Made by a program: the position numbers and the translations under genes | Notes under the pieces: model-generated | Database searches by the model: none | Told to the model about the DNA's origin: nothing | The model's input: the letters and a program-made list of their open reading frames with translations, nothing else | In this document: piece after piece, positions 18,841 through 27,778 of the stretch | Layout of the letters: the number at the start of each line of letters is the position of its first letter | How positions within the stretch are numbered: the first letter of the stretch is position 1 | Source of the DNA: Nevskiaceae bacterium | GTDB lineage: Bacteria; Pseudomonadota; Gammaproteobacteria; Steroidobacterales; Steroidobacteraceae | Direction of reading: 5' to 3' | Length of the DNA: 64,000 nucleotides | NCBI GenBank assembly: GCA_024234075.1 | Contig: JACKOV010000003.1 | Span: 186,001-250,000, forward strand

Positions 18841-20361
18841 ATGGCTCTCGCCCCCTACAAGCAGCTCGAGCTGGAGTGGAAACGCCTCCACGCGTTCCGC
18901 GGCGCGATGTCGTTGCTGCGCTGGGATGCCGCCGTGATGATGCCGCGCGGCAGCGCCGACGTCCGCGGCGAGCAGCTGGCGGCACTCGAGACCGAGTACC
19001 ACGCGCTGCTGACCACGCCGAAGATCAGCCGCCTGCTCGATCGGGCCCAGGCGAGTGCGCCGTCGCTCGAGGATTGGGAGATCGCCAACCTGCGCGAGAT
19101 GCGCCGCCAGCGCGACCATGCGATCGCGACCCCGGTGGCCCTGATCGGCCGCCTGGCCAAGGCCACCGCCCAGGCCGAGGTGCGCTGGATGGAGGCGCGC
19201 CGGCAGGGCCGGTTCGACCTGTTCGCGCCGCACCTCGAGGAGGTGCTGCATCTGGTCCGCGACAAGGCGGCGCTGCTCGGCCAGGCCCTGAACCTGCCGC
19301 CTTACGATGCGCTGGCCGACGCGTTCAGCCCGGGTATTTCCACCGCCGAGATCGAGCTGCTGCTCAAGGCCTACGTGCGCCGTCTGCCGACGCTGGTCGG
19401 CAGTGCGATCGAGGCCCAGGAGGCCCGGCCGATCCTGCCGCTGACCGGCAAGTTCACGCCCGGCCGGCAGCGGGCGCTGCTCTCGGATGTGCTCAAGGCG
19501 ATGGGCTTCCCGTTCGACCGGGGCCGGCTCGACGAGAGCAGCCACGCCTTCACCGAAGGTGTGCCGGGCGACATCCGCATCACCACGCGCATCGACCCAT
19601 CCGATCCGTTCGTGAGCCTGCTCGGTGCGCTGCACGAAGCCGGTCATGCGATGTACGACCTCGGCCTGCCGAAGCCCTGGCTCGACCAGCCGGTCGGCCA
19701 GGATCGCGGCATGGCGCTCGAGGAAAGCCAGTCGCTGCTGCTCGAGATGCTGGTCGGGCGCAGCCGGCCGTTCGTCCGCTTCGTGCGGCCCTTGTTCGAG
19801 AAGCATTTCGGCGTCGGCGGTCCCGAGTGGGAGGAGGACAACCTCTACCGCCTGCTGACCCGCGTGCGGCGCAGCCCGGTGCGGGTCGATGCCGACGAGC
19901 TGACCTATCCGCTGCACGTGATGCTGCGCTTCGAGCTCGAGCAGCGGCTGCTCAGCGGCGAACTGGCGGTGCGGCATCTGCCGCAGGCCTGGGCCGCGGC
20001 GATGGAGCAGCGTCTCGGCCTGCAGCCGGCGAACGATGTCGAGGGTGTGCTGCAGGACATCCATTGGGCGCTCGGCTCGTTCGCCTATTTCCCGTCGTAT
20101 GCCGTGGGTGCCGCGATCGCCGCCCAGCTGATGGAGGGCCTGCGGCGCGATGTCCCGGCGCTCGACGCGCAGCTGGCCCAAGGCGATTTCACCGGCTTGT
20201 TCGGCTGGTTGCGGCAGAACGTGCACGGCTACGGCGCCAAGTTGACGGCGCAAGAACTGATCAAGCAGGCGACCGGACGGCCGATTTCGGCGCAGTCGGC
20301 GCTGCGCTATCTCGAAGCGAAATATCTCGCGGACGTGCCGGCTTCGAGCGCGGCCGCCTGA
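18841..20361 (+). CDS. M32 family metallocarboxypeptidase (Taq carboxypeptidase type)
   Basis: A 506-residue cytoplasmic zinc carboxypeptidase removing C-terminal residues with broad specificity. The zinc motif HEAGH is at residues 265-269 (LGALHEAGHAMYDLGLP), followed by GQDRGMALEESQSLLLEMLV with the third ligand Glu, and EDNLYRLLTRVRRSPVRVDAD and QDIHWALGSFAYFPSYAVG, all characteristic of M32. I chose ATG 18841 (MALAPYKQLELEW), which matches the family start; the frame extends 28 codons further upstream with no conserved content. It stands alone, with ttcA starting 31 bp downstream. Confidence 0.95.
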   Translation: MALAPYKQLELEWKRLHAFRGAMSLLRWDAAVMMPRGSADVRGEQLAALETEYHALLTTPKISRLLDRAQASAPSLEDWEIANLREMRRQRDHAIATPVALIGRLAKATAQAEVRWMEARRQGRFDLFAPHLEEVLHLVRDKAALLGQALNLPPYDALADAFSPGISTAEIELLLKAYVRRLPTLVGSAIEAQEARPILPLTGKFTPGRQRALLSDVLKAMGFPFDRGRLDESSHAFTEGVPGDIRITTRIDPSDPFVSLLGALHEAGHAMYDLGLPKPWLDQPVGQDRGMALEESQSLLLEMLVGRSRPFVRFVRPLFEKHFGVGGPEWEEDNLYRLLTRVRRSPVRVDADELTYPLHVMLRFELEQRLLSGELAVRHLPQAWAAAMEQRLGLQPANDVEGVLQDIHWALGSFAYFPSYAVGAAIAAQLMEGLRRDVPALDAQLAQGDFTGLFGWLRQNVHGYGAKLTAQELIKQATGRPISAQSALRYLEAKYLADVPASSAAA

Positions 20362-20392
20362 AGCGGCTGCGCTGCGGCTAGAATTCCGACGC

Positions 20393-21313
20393 ATGATGGA
20401 TGCGCTTGCGACCCCCGCTGTTCCCGACGCCCGCCCGGCCGGGGAAGTGCCGACCTCGAGCACCTTCCGCAAGCTGCAGGCGCGACTGCGCGGCCTGGTC
20501 GGCAAGGCGATCGGCGATTACCGGATGATCGAGGACGGCGACCGGGTCATGGTCTGCCTGTCGGGCGGCAAGGACTCCTACACGCTGCTCGACATCCTGC
20601 TGTCGCTGCAGCGGGCCGCGCCGGTGCAGTTCGAGCTGGTGGCGGTCAACCTCGACCAGAAACAGCCGGGCTTTCCCGCGCAGGTCCTGCCCGACTACCT
20701 GACGGCGCTCGGCGTGCCGTTCCACGTGATCGAGCAGGACACCTATCGCGTCGTCAAACGCGTGATCCCGGAAGGGCGCACGATGTGCGGCCTGTGCTCG
20801 CGCCTGCGCCGTGGTGCGCTCTACCACTGGGCTGCGCAGCACGGCATCAACAAGATCGCGCTCGGCCATCATCGCGACGACATCGTCGAGACGCTGTTCC
20901 TGAATTTGTTCTTCGGCGGGCGGCTCAAGGCGATGCCGCCGAAATTGCGCTCCGACGACGGGCGACACGTGGTGATCCGGCCGCTCGCCTACGTGCCGGA
21001 GCGCGAGATCGCCCGCTATGCGCGGGCCCGCAAGTTTCCGATCATTCCCTGCACGCTCTGCGGCTCGCAGCCGAATGCGCAGCGCCAGGTCGTGGCGGCG
21101 ATGCTGGCCGACTGGGAGCGCGAGTTCCCGGGCCGCACCGAATCGATTTTTTCGGCGCTGTGCCAGGTGGAGCCCGGGCATCTGGCCGATCCGCGGCTGT
21201 TCGATTTTGCGTCGCTGCGGCAACGGCCCGATGCGATGGCCGCCGCGGCGGCGGCGCACGAAGCCGACGATGCGCGCTTCGAACAGGAGACCCTCGGAGA
21301 GGGCCGGGCATGA
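20393..21313 (+). CDS. ttcA: tRNA 2-thiocytidine-32 biosynthesis protein
   Basis: A 306-residue PP-loop ATPase that thiolates cytidine-32 in certain tRNAs, using ATP and an iron-sulfur cluster. The PP-loop SGGKDSYTLLDIL and the two Cys pairs that hold the cluster (MCGLCSRLRRGALYH and PCTLCGSQPNAQR) are intact, as is the GHHRDDIVETLFLNLFFGG segment. Length and order match the short-form TtcA of proteobacteria. Its last codons overlap the following phosphatase/ADP-ribosylglycohydrolase gene by four bases (ATGA), an unexpected coupling of a tRNA-modification gene with a putative signalling or repair enzyme. Confidence 0.95.
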   Translation: MMDALATPAVPDARPAGEVPTSSTFRKLQARLRGLVGKAIGDYRMIEDGDRVMVCLSGGKDSYTLLDILLSLQRAAPVQFELVAVNLDQKQPGFPAQVLPDYLTALGVPFHVIEQDTYRVVKRVIPEGRTMCGLCSRLRRGALYHWAAQHGINKIALGHHRDDIVETLFLNLFFGGRLKAMPPKLRSDDGRHVVIRPLAYVPEREIARYARARKFPIIPCTLCGSQPNAQRQVVAAMLADWEREFPGRTESIFSALCQVEPGHLADPRLFDFASLRQRPDAMAAAAAAHEADDARFEQETLGEGRA

Positions 21314-22842
21314 AGTTCCTGCGCCGTCTCGCGGGCGTCGACACCGGGCCGTCGCGGCCGCTGGCGAATACCTACTGGGTGCTGCCGGGCCAGCTGCTGG
21401 CCGGTGAATATCCAGGGTCGCCTGACGACGAGGAACGGGTCGAGAGGCTCGCCCGGCTGGTCGCGGCCGGAATCGACAGTTTTTTCGATCTGACCGCAGC
21501 GGGTGAACGCGAGGCCTATGCCGCTGCGTTGCCGGCCGGCGTCGAGTACCAGCGCCTGCCGATCGAGGATCATGGCCTGCCGCAGTCGGCCGAATACATG
21601 GCCGAGATCGTCGCGGCGCTCGGCGCTGCGCTGGCGGCGGGACGTCGACCCTACGTGCATTGCCGTGCCGGCATCGGCCGCACCGGCATGGTGGTGGCCT
21701 GCCATCTGATCGCCTCGGGCCGCACCCCCGAAGACGCGCTCGCCGAGCTGAATCGTCTGTGGAAGCAGTGCGGGCGTTCCGCGGATTGGCGGCGCGTGCC
21801 GGAGACCGAGGAACAGCGCGACTTCGTGCTGGATCAGGGCGCGGCGGTCGCGCAGTTTGCGGCAGCGGCCGTCTCGCCGCTGCCGGAGGATGCGGCGCTC
21901 GGTGCCGCGCAGCGGCTGCGCAGCCGTTTCCAGGGTGCGCTCACCGGGCTCGCGGTCGGCGACGCGCTGGCCGCGCCGACGCAGATGCTGAAACGCGGCA
22001 CGTTCGCGCCGGTGCACGACATGATCGGCGGCGGCAACTACGATCTGCTGCCCGGTGCCTGGACCGATGACACGGCGATGGCGCTATGCCTGGCCGAGAG
22101 CCTGATCGAGCACCGCGATTTCGATCCGCACGATCAGGTCGCGCGCTACACGGCCTGGCAGCAACAGGGATACATGTCGGCCAGCGGCCAGTGCGTCGGC
22201 ATCACGGCGAGTGTATCGCGGGCGCTGGCCGCCGCGAAATGGCGGCGCCAGGCCTTTGCCGGTTCGCACGATCCGAGCCAGCTCGACCCGGAGCCGCTGG
22301 CCCGGGTCGCGCCGGTGGTGATGTTCTGGTTTGCCGATGTGCAGGCCGCGGTAGCGCGTGCAGCCGATGCGGCGCGAATCACCTGCCAGGCGCCGGAAGT
22401 GCTCGCGGCCTGTCGCCTGCTGGCCGCGATGCTGCACGCGGCCTTGTCGGGACAGTCCAAGGTGCAGCTGTTGCAGCCCGCGGCGGTGGCCGCTTTGCGC
22501 CCCTCTGGAGCCAATCGGCTGGCGGCGATAGCCGCCGGGTCCTATCGCAGCAAGACCCCCGAGACGCTGCGCCCCGCCGGCGATGCGCTCGACCTGCTGG
22601 AGGCCGCGCTCTGGGCCCTGTTTGCCCACTCGACCTTTCGGGACGGGGCGCTGGCGGTGGCCAACCTCGGCGGGGCGTCCGACGTGATCGGCGCGATCCA
22701 TGGCCAGCTTGCCGGGGCTCACTACGGGCTGCGAGCCATTCCGTTGGCCTGGCGCCACAGCCTGGCCCAGGCCGGGATGATCGAAGGCCTGGCCGATCGG
22801 CTGCTCGCGGAAGCCATGGTCGGACTCGGCCGGCTCACGTAA
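21310..22842 (+). CDS. Fusion: dual-specificity phosphatase + ADP-ribosylglycohydrolase
   Basis: A 510-residue two-domain protein. Residues 1-190 form a protein-tyrosine/dual-specificity phosphatase-like domain: the P-loop HCRAGIGRTG has nucleophile Cys118 and Arg124, and the general acid could be the Asp in PIEDHGLP. Residues 207-510 are a DraG/ARH-type ADP-ribosylglycohydrolase domain (FQGALTGLAVGDALAAPTQ, WTDDTAM with Asp253-Asp254). The C-terminal metal motif, usually GGDxDT, reads GGASDV (Ala456, Asp458), so one metal-binding Asp is missing. Start ATG overlaps ttcA. A combined activity on ADP-ribose phosphates or on ADP-ribosylated plus phosphorylated protein is speculative; the domains could also act independently. 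Confidence 0.88.
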   Translation: MKFLRRLAGVDTGPSRPLANTYWVLPGQLLAGEYPGSPDDEERVERLARLVAAGIDSFFDLTAAGEREAYAAALPAGVEYQRLPIEDHGLPQSAEYMAEIVAALGAALAAGRRPYVHCRAGIGRTGMVVACHLIASGRTPEDALAELNRLWKQCGRSADWRRVPETEEQRDFVLDQGAAVAQFAAAAVSPLPEDAALGAAQRLRSRFQGALTGLAVGDALAAPTQMLKRGTFAPVHDMIGGGNYDLLPGAWTDDTAMALCLAESLIEHRDFDPHDQVARYTAWQQQGYMSASGQCVGITASVSRALAAAKWRRQAFAGSHDPSQLDPEPLARVAPVVMFWFADVQAAVARAADAARITCQAPEVLAACRLLAAMLHAALSGQSKVQLLQPAAVAALRPSGANRLAAIAAGSYRSKTPETLRPAGDALDLLEAALWALFAHSTFRDGALAVANLGGASDVIGAIHGQLAGAHYGLRAIPLAWRHSLAQAGMIEGLADRLLAEAMVGLGRLT

Positions 22843-22899
22843 GCTCGGCTCCGAAATCTCCCGACCCCACGCGGGGTCGAGGCGGTCAGGGGTTGTCAC

Positions 22900-23925
22900 G
22901 TGCCACGACGTTCTTCGGACTGGTCGCGCCTGTCCGACCAGGATCTCTTGCAGCTGCGTTTCTGCGACCTCGGCCTGTCGCAGATCCGGCGCGCGCCGCT
23001 GAAACGCGCGATCCGCCAGCTGTACGACGAACTCGATGCACGCGGCATCGCCTTCAAGCCGCACGTCTGGATCTCCGAGGAATGGTTCTCGCCCGATGGC
23101 GTGCCGGGCATCGCGATCCCGTTCTATCTTGCCCACCCGCGGCTCGAACGTCTCGAGCGACGCATGACGCGCGAAGTCGAAGGCGGCAACAGCAAATGGC
23201 TGATGCGGATCCTGCGGCACGAGGCCGGGCATGCGCTCGACACGGCGTATCGCCTGCGCCGCCGTCGCCGCTGGCGCGAGGTATTCGGCCCCGCGTCCCT
23301 GCCGTATCCCGAGCGCTATCGCGCGCGTCCCGGCAGCCGTCGCTATGTGCATCACCTCGGCGGCTGGTATGCGCAGGCACATCCGACCGAAGATTTCGCC
23401 GAAACCTTTGCGGTCTGGTTGACGCCGCGCTCGGCCTGGCGACGGCATTACGCCGGCTGGCCCGCGCTGCAGAAGATCGAAGTCGTCGACGAGTTGCTGG
23501 CGCAGGTGCGCGGTACGCCACCCAAGGTGCGCGCCCGCTGCCGGATCGAACCGGCCTCGGCCAACACCATGACACTGGCCGAACACTATCGCCGCAAGCT
23601 TGCGCAAAGCGTGCGGCATCGGCGCAGCGCGGCCGACATGCTGCTGCAGCGGGTGTTCACCGAGCATCGCCCGCCGCGTAATGCGCTGCGCGCCGGCGCC
23701 ATGCTGCGTGCCGAAAAGTCAAGACTGGTTACAGCTTTGGTGCGCGACCTCGGGGTCGAGAGGTATAGTGTCTACCAGATACTGCGCATGGCGATCGAAC
23801 GCAGCGACAAGTTTGGTCTGTACGTGCGCGGCAATCGTCGCGATGCGCTGCGCAATGCACGCTGGCTGCTCGCACGCCTGCTGCGCCTGTACCGGCAGGC
23901 AGAGAGCTTCCAGATCAGCTTATGA
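22900..23925 (+). CDS. Putative zinc-binding metallopeptidase (Peptidase_Mx-like)
   Basis: A 341-residue protein with a zincin motif HEAGH at residues 107-111 (MRILRHEAGHALDTAYRL) and a downstream acidic motif TEDFAETFAVWL that could supply the third ligand, the arrangement of the putative zinc-binding metallopeptidase family. There is no signal peptide; the C-terminal 100 residues are helical and very basic. GTG 22900 is the start because no earlier start exists in frame after the preceding gene. The stop overlaps the ATP-grasp start by four bases (ATGA). Substrate unknown; the strict coupling to a peptide-ligase-like gene suggests a shared peptide substrate, which is inference. Confidence 0.78.
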   Translation: MPRRSSDWSRLSDQDLLQLRFCDLGLSQIRRAPLKRAIRQLYDELDARGIAFKPHVWISEEWFSPDGVPGIAIPFYLAHPRLERLERRMTREVEGGNSKWLMRILRHEAGHALDTAYRLRRRRRWREVFGPASLPYPERYRARPGSRRYVHHLGGWYAQAHPTEDFAETFAVWLTPRSAWRRHYAGWPALQKIEVVDELLAQVRGTPPKVRARCRIEPASANTMTLAEHYRRKLAQSVRHRRSAADMLLQRVFTEHRPPRNALRAGAMLRAEKSRLVTALVRDLGVERYSVYQILRMAIERSDKFGLYVRGNRRDALRNARWLLARLLRLYRQAESFQISL

Positions 23926-24956
23926 AGAAACTTCGAATGCTCGTCGTGGTTCACGCGAGTCTCGTGCCGCCCGACAGTCTCGAAGGGTTCAGCGACAAAC
24001 AGATCGACGAGTGGCGTACCGAGTACGACGTCATTTCGACGCTGCGCGGGATGGGCCACGAGGTGCGCTGCCTCGGCGTGCTCGACAGCCTCAGCGAGCT
24101 GCGTACCTCGATCGCCGACTGGAAGCCGGACGTCGTCTTCAACCTGCTCGAGGAATTCAACGGCATCGTCACCTACGACCAGCATGTCGTCGCCTTCCTC
24201 GAGCTGATGCAGCAGCCCTACACGGGCTGCAATCCGCGCGGCCTGCTGCTGTCGCGCGACAAGCCGCTGTCCAAGCAGTTGCTGTCCTATCATCGCATCC
24301 CGACGCCGCAGTTCGCGGTGCTGCGGCGCGGCGTCAAGCTGCTGCTGCCGCGCAAGCTCAAATATCCGCTGTTCGTCAAATCCACCAGCGAGGATGCCTC
24401 GCTCGGGATTGCGCAGGCGTCGGTGGTCGACGACCCGCAGCGTCTGCGCGAGCGCGTCGAGTTCGTCCACCAGCAACTCGGCTCGGACGCCCTGGTGGAG
24501 GAATACATCGAGGGGCAGGAGCTGTATGTCGGCGTGCTCGGCAACGAGCGGCTGCGGCGCCTGCCGGTCTGGCAGATGAAGTTCGGTTCGATGCCCGAAT
24601 CCCTGCCGGCGATCGCGACGCGCAAGGTCAAGTGGGACCGGCGTTACCAGCAGAAGTACGGCATCAGCACCGAGGCCGCCAACGACCTGCCGCCGGCGGT
24701 GCTGGCGCAGCTCGACCGGATGTCGCGGCGCATCTATCGCACGCTCGGCCTGTCGGGCTATGCGCGCATGGATTTTCGCGTCAACGCCGCGGGCCAGGTG
24801 TTCGTGCTGGAAGCGAACGCCAACCCGAACATCGCCTCGGCGGAGGATTTCGCGCAATCGGCGCTGTCGTCCGGCATCGGCTACGGCGAACTGCTGTCGC
24901 GCATCATCAAGCTGGGTCGTGACTACAAGGCGGAATGGCGGGCGGGCTATGGCTGA
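23922..24956 (+). CDS. ATP-grasp ligase, D-Ala-D-Ala ligase-like
   Basis: A 344-residue ATP-grasp protein expected to form an amide/peptide-type bond via an acyl-phosphate. Visible elements: an N-terminal domain (MLVVVHASLVPP, WKPDVVFNLLEEFNG), the ATP-binding lysine in YPLFVKSTSEDASLGI, the hinge ALVEEYIEGQELYVGVLG, and the magnesium-binding end ARMDFRVNAAGQVFVLEANA-NPN. That pattern is the D-alanine-D-alanine ligase superfamily, but the N-terminal region (residues 15-40) and the lack of cell-wall neighbours argue against a standard Ddl. It overlaps the peptidase gene upstream and the CpeT-like gene downstream (ATGs at 23922 and 24949), making a three-gene coupled set. Confidence 0.85.
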   Translation: MKKLRMLVVVHASLVPPDSLEGFSDKQIDEWRTEYDVISTLRGMGHEVRCLGVLDSLSELRTSIADWKPDVVFNLLEEFNGIVTYDQHVVAFLELMQQPYTGCNPRGLLLSRDKPLSKQLLSYHRIPTPQFAVLRRGVKLLLPRKLKYPLFVKSTSEDASLGIAQASVVDDPQRLRERVEFVHQQLGSDALVEEYIEGQELYVGVLGNERLRRLPVWQMKFGSMPESLPAIATRKVKWDRRYQQKYGISTEAANDLPPAVLAQLDRMSRRIYRTLGLSGYARMDFRVNAAGQVFVLEANANPNIASAEDFAQSALSSGIGYGELLSRIIKLGRDYKAEWRAGYG

Positions 24957-25572
24957 TCAGCGCGTGTGGCCGAGAGGCTTCGGAGTGGTGGTGTTGCGCG
25001 ACATCGGCCGCAAGCTGCTGGCAGCCGGGGCGGTGCTGCTGCTGGTGGCTGGTTGCACCAGCGACGTGAAACTGCGCGAAGCCGAGTTGCAGCAGCTCGC
25101 GGTCCTGCTGCCGGGCCGCTACGACAATCGCGAGCAGGCACAGCCCGCCGCCGGCGGTGCCGAGACCGCACTCGAGCTGAACGTGGTGCCGATCTACGCG
25201 CCGTTCCTGTCGAAGCACGTGTTCTATGTCCAGGAGAACGTCTACGGCGATCCGCTGCGCGTGCTGTCGCAGCAGTTGTTCGTGTTCGACATCAACGCCG
25301 AGCAGCGAAGCATCGTGCAGCGTACTTTCGGCTTCGCCGAGCCGGTGCGCTGGCGCGACGGTCACCGGAACACCGACCTCTTCAAGGGCCTGATGGGCCA
25401 GGATGTCGGTCCGGTTGCCGGCAGCTGCGTACTGGAGTGGCGGCTCGGCACGGAGTCGTTCACCGGCCAGTCGCCGCGGCCGGGTCCCTGCGCAGGTCTG
25501 GCGCGCGCCGAGCTCACGCCGGCCGGCCTCACCCTCGGCGAGCCGGAGCTGCGGTTCCAGCGGCGACGCTAG
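24949..25572 (+). CDS. CpeT/CpcT-like lipoprotein
   Basis: A 207-residue exported protein. The hydrophobic segment LLAAGAVLLLVAGC ends in a lipobox (VAGC), so the mature protein should be membrane-anchored outside the cytoplasm. The rest (LAVLLPGRYDNREQ, IYAPFLSKHVFYVQENVYGD, SQQLFVFDI) resembles the CpeT/CpcT lipocalin-like family, best known as phycobiliprotein chromophore lyases but also found in bacteria without phycobilisomes. Nothing else here indicates photosynthesis, so a pigment role is unlikely. The ATG lies inside the end of the ATP-grasp gene. GTG codons closer to the signal peptide are alternative starts. Confidence 0.65.
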   Translation: MADQRVWPRGFGVVVLRDIGRKLLAAGAVLLLVAGCTSDVKLREAELQQLAVLLPGRYDNREQAQPAAGGAETALELNVVPIYAPFLSKHVFYVQENVYGDPLRVLSQQLFVFDINAEQRSIVQRTFGFAEPVRWRDGHRNTDLFKGLMGQDVGPVAGSCVLEWRLGTESFTGQSPRPGPCAGLARAELTPAGLTLGEPELRFQRRR

Positions 25573-25624
25573 GCGGTGGTGCCGGGTGGTGACGATCACG
25601 CGCCGCCGCCCGGTGTGCCGCACA

Positions 25625-27778
25625 CTATGGCGATCGCTGTCCGAGATACCGGTCCAGCCAGCGGAAGACCGCGTCGTGCCACTGCAGGCTGTTGGCGGGC
25701 TTGAGTACCCAGTGGTTTTCGTCGGGAAACACGAGTAGCTGGCTGTCGACGCCCTGCCGCTGCAGGGCCGTGAAGGTCGCCAGGCCCTGGGTATACGGCA
25801 CGCGGAAATCGCGCAGGCCGTGGGTGATCAGGGTCGGTGTCTTCCAGCGCGTCACGTGCGCCGCGGGGTTGAACTTCTCGTGCAGCTGCGGCGTCTGGTA
25901 GTACGGTCCGCCGTTCTCCCACTCGGTGAACCAGAGCTCTTCGGTGGTGTAGTACATCGTGCGGGTGTCGAAGATGCCGGCGTGGTTCACCAGGCACTTG
26001 AACCGGTCGGGCCAGTTGCCGGCGATCCAGTTCTGCATGAAGCCGCCGTAGGACGCGCCGAGCGAACAGGCGCGCTCGCCGTCGAGCCAGTCGTATTGGG
26101 CGATCGCGGCGTCGAGACCCTTCTGCAGGTCGACCAGCGGCTTGCCGCCCCAGTCCTGGCTGATCGAGTCGGTGAACGCCTGGCCATAGCCGGGCGAGCC
26201 ATGGAAGTCGACGAACACGACCGCGTAGCCACGGCCGGCGAACACCTGCGGATTCCAGCGATAGCTCCACTGGTTCTGGAAGCTCACCTGCGGGCCGCCG
26301 TGCACGATGAAGGCGATCGGGTAACGACGGCCCGGCTGCCAGTCGTAGGGCTTCATCACGTAGCCGTGGACGGTCTCGTCGTTCCAGCCGCGGAAGCTGT
26401 ACTGCTCGTAAGGCGCCAGCGCACGCTGCTCGAGCAGGCTGGCGTTGATCGAGGTCAGCCGCCGCGGCTTCATGCTGCGGCTGTTTGGGATGGCGACGTA
26501 CAGGTCCGGAGGTGAGCCGAGCGAGGCCCACGCGATCACGACCGCGTCGCCCGCTGCGGCCGAGTAGCTCATGACCTGGCCTTCGCCGGTCAGCCGGATG
26601 CGGCGGCCGTTGGCCGGGTCGATCGAAAACAGCGCGACCTGGCCGACGTCGTCGGCGGTGGCGAGCAGTTTTCGGCGATCGGCAGTCGTGCCGAGCCGCG
26701 ACACCGAGCGATCCCAATCGGCGGCCACGGCACGCGTCGCGCCGCTGCGCGCATCGCGGATCCTGATCTGGAACCGGTCGGCTTCGAAGCCGGGGCGCGA
26801 CATCGCGAGCCAGGCGAGATCGCCGTTGGCCAGGAACGTCGGCTGGGTGTCCCAGGCCTGGTTGTCTTCGGTCAGGTTGCGCGGTGCGGCCGAGCCGTCC
26901 ACCGGCACTTCGTAGAGATCGAAATTCGTCGACCAGGCTTCACTGCGATCGGCGAGGCGCGCGCTGAACACCAGCCGGGCGCCGTCGGGGCTGAACTCGT
27001 ACTCCTCGTCGCCGCCGAAGGGACGGGAGGGTACGTTGCCGGGCACCTTGCCTGAGACGTTGACCGGAACGCCGGCCTTGCCGTCGGCATCGAGTCTGGC
27101 GGTGAACAGTGCCGAACGCCGGCCGTCGGCCCAGTTGTCCCAGTGACGCACGAACAGCTGGTCGTAGCTTTGGCCTGTCGACTTGTCCTGCTTGCGCGCC
27201 GCGAGGCGATCGGTGGTGCACTTGAGGTCGGCACAGTCGGGGAACACGTCCAGCGACACGGCGAGCCGGTCGCCGCGCGGCGAGATCTTCAGCGTGCCGA
27301 CATCCAGCGGGTAGTCGGTGACCTGCAGGGCTTCGCCGCCGTCGAGCGGCATGCGCCAGACCTGCGAGGAGCCGGAGCGGGTCGAGAGGAAGAACAGGCT
27401 GCGGCTGTCCGGCGCCCAGCGCGGCGTGGAGTCCGCAGCAGGGTTCTGGGTCAGCCGGCGCGCCAGCGGCGAGGTCGCACTGAGCTCCAGCAGCCACAGG
27501 TCCGTGCGGCCGCGATTCGCTTCCATGTCGGTCTCGCGCAGGGTGAACGCGACCCAGCGTCCGTCCGGCGACACTTGCGGGTCGCCGATGCGTCGCAGCT
27601 GGACCAGGTCTTCGGCCGTGAACGGCGCCTTGCCCGCTGCAGCGGACGTGGCCGAATCGGCGGCCGGCAGCGGCGCGGGGGCAGCGAGCAGCAGGGTGGC
27701 GGCAAGCAGGGCCGCGACCGTGAACGGCCGCTGGCAGAGGCATGTGTCGAGCAGCGACAGCAGGGAGCGGAAGCGCAT
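25625..27778 (-). CDS. S9 family prolyl oligopeptidase-type peptidase (DPP/acylaminoacyl-peptidase)
   Basis: A 717-residue exported serine peptidase. A long N-terminal signal (about residues 1-40, ending ...PLPAADS) precedes a seven-bladed propeller (repeats such as DPQVSPDGRWVAFTLRETD) and a C-terminal alpha/beta hydrolase domain with nucleophile Ser576 in GASYGGFMQNW, Asp in THGLRDFRVPYTQG and His in DENHWVLKP. I chose ATG 27778 (MRFRSLLSLL), which has GGAGAG just upstream, over an ATG 14 codons earlier. It should cleave short oligopeptides in the periplasm. It faces the CpeT-like gene convergently and diverges from the HAD gene. Confidence 0.93.
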   Translation of the reverse strand: MRFRSLLSLLDTCLCQRPFTVAALLAATLLLAAPAPLPAADSATSAAAGKAPFTAEDLVQLRRIGDPQVSPDGRWVAFTLRETDMEANRGRTDLWLLELSATSPLARRLTQNPAADSTPRWAPDSRSLFFLSTRSGSSQVWRMPLDGGEALQVTDYPLDVGTLKISPRGDRLAVSLDVFPDCADLKCTTDRLAARKQDKSTGQSYDQLFVRHWDNWADGRRSALFTARLDADGKAGVPVNVSGKVPGNVPSRPFGGDEEYEFSPDGARLVFSARLADRSEAWSTNFDLYEVPVDGSAAPRNLTEDNQAWDTQPTFLANGDLAWLAMSRPGFEADRFQIRIRDARSGATRAVAADWDRSVSRLGTTADRRKLLATADDVGQVALFSIDPANGRRIRLTGEGQVMSYSAAAGDAVVIAWASLGSPPDLYVAIPNSRSMKPRRLTSINASLLEQRALAPYEQYSFRGWNDETVHGYVMKPYDWQPGRRYPIAFIVHGGPQVSFQNQWSYRWNPQVFAGRGYAVVFVDFHGSPGYGQAFTDSISQDWGGKPLVDLQKGLDAAIAQYDWLDGERACSLGASYGGFMQNWIAGNWPDRFKCLVNHAGIFDTRTMYYTTEELWFTEWENGGPYYQTPQLHEKFNPAAHVTRWKTPTLITHGLRDFRVPYTQGLATFTALQRQGVDSQLLVFPDENHWVLKPANSLQWHDAVFRWLDRYLGQRSP

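Noticed and set aside
24949..25572. Phycobilisome-related function
   Set aside because: No phycobiliprotein, bilin synthesis or photosystem gene is present; only the fold similarity supports the CpeT name.
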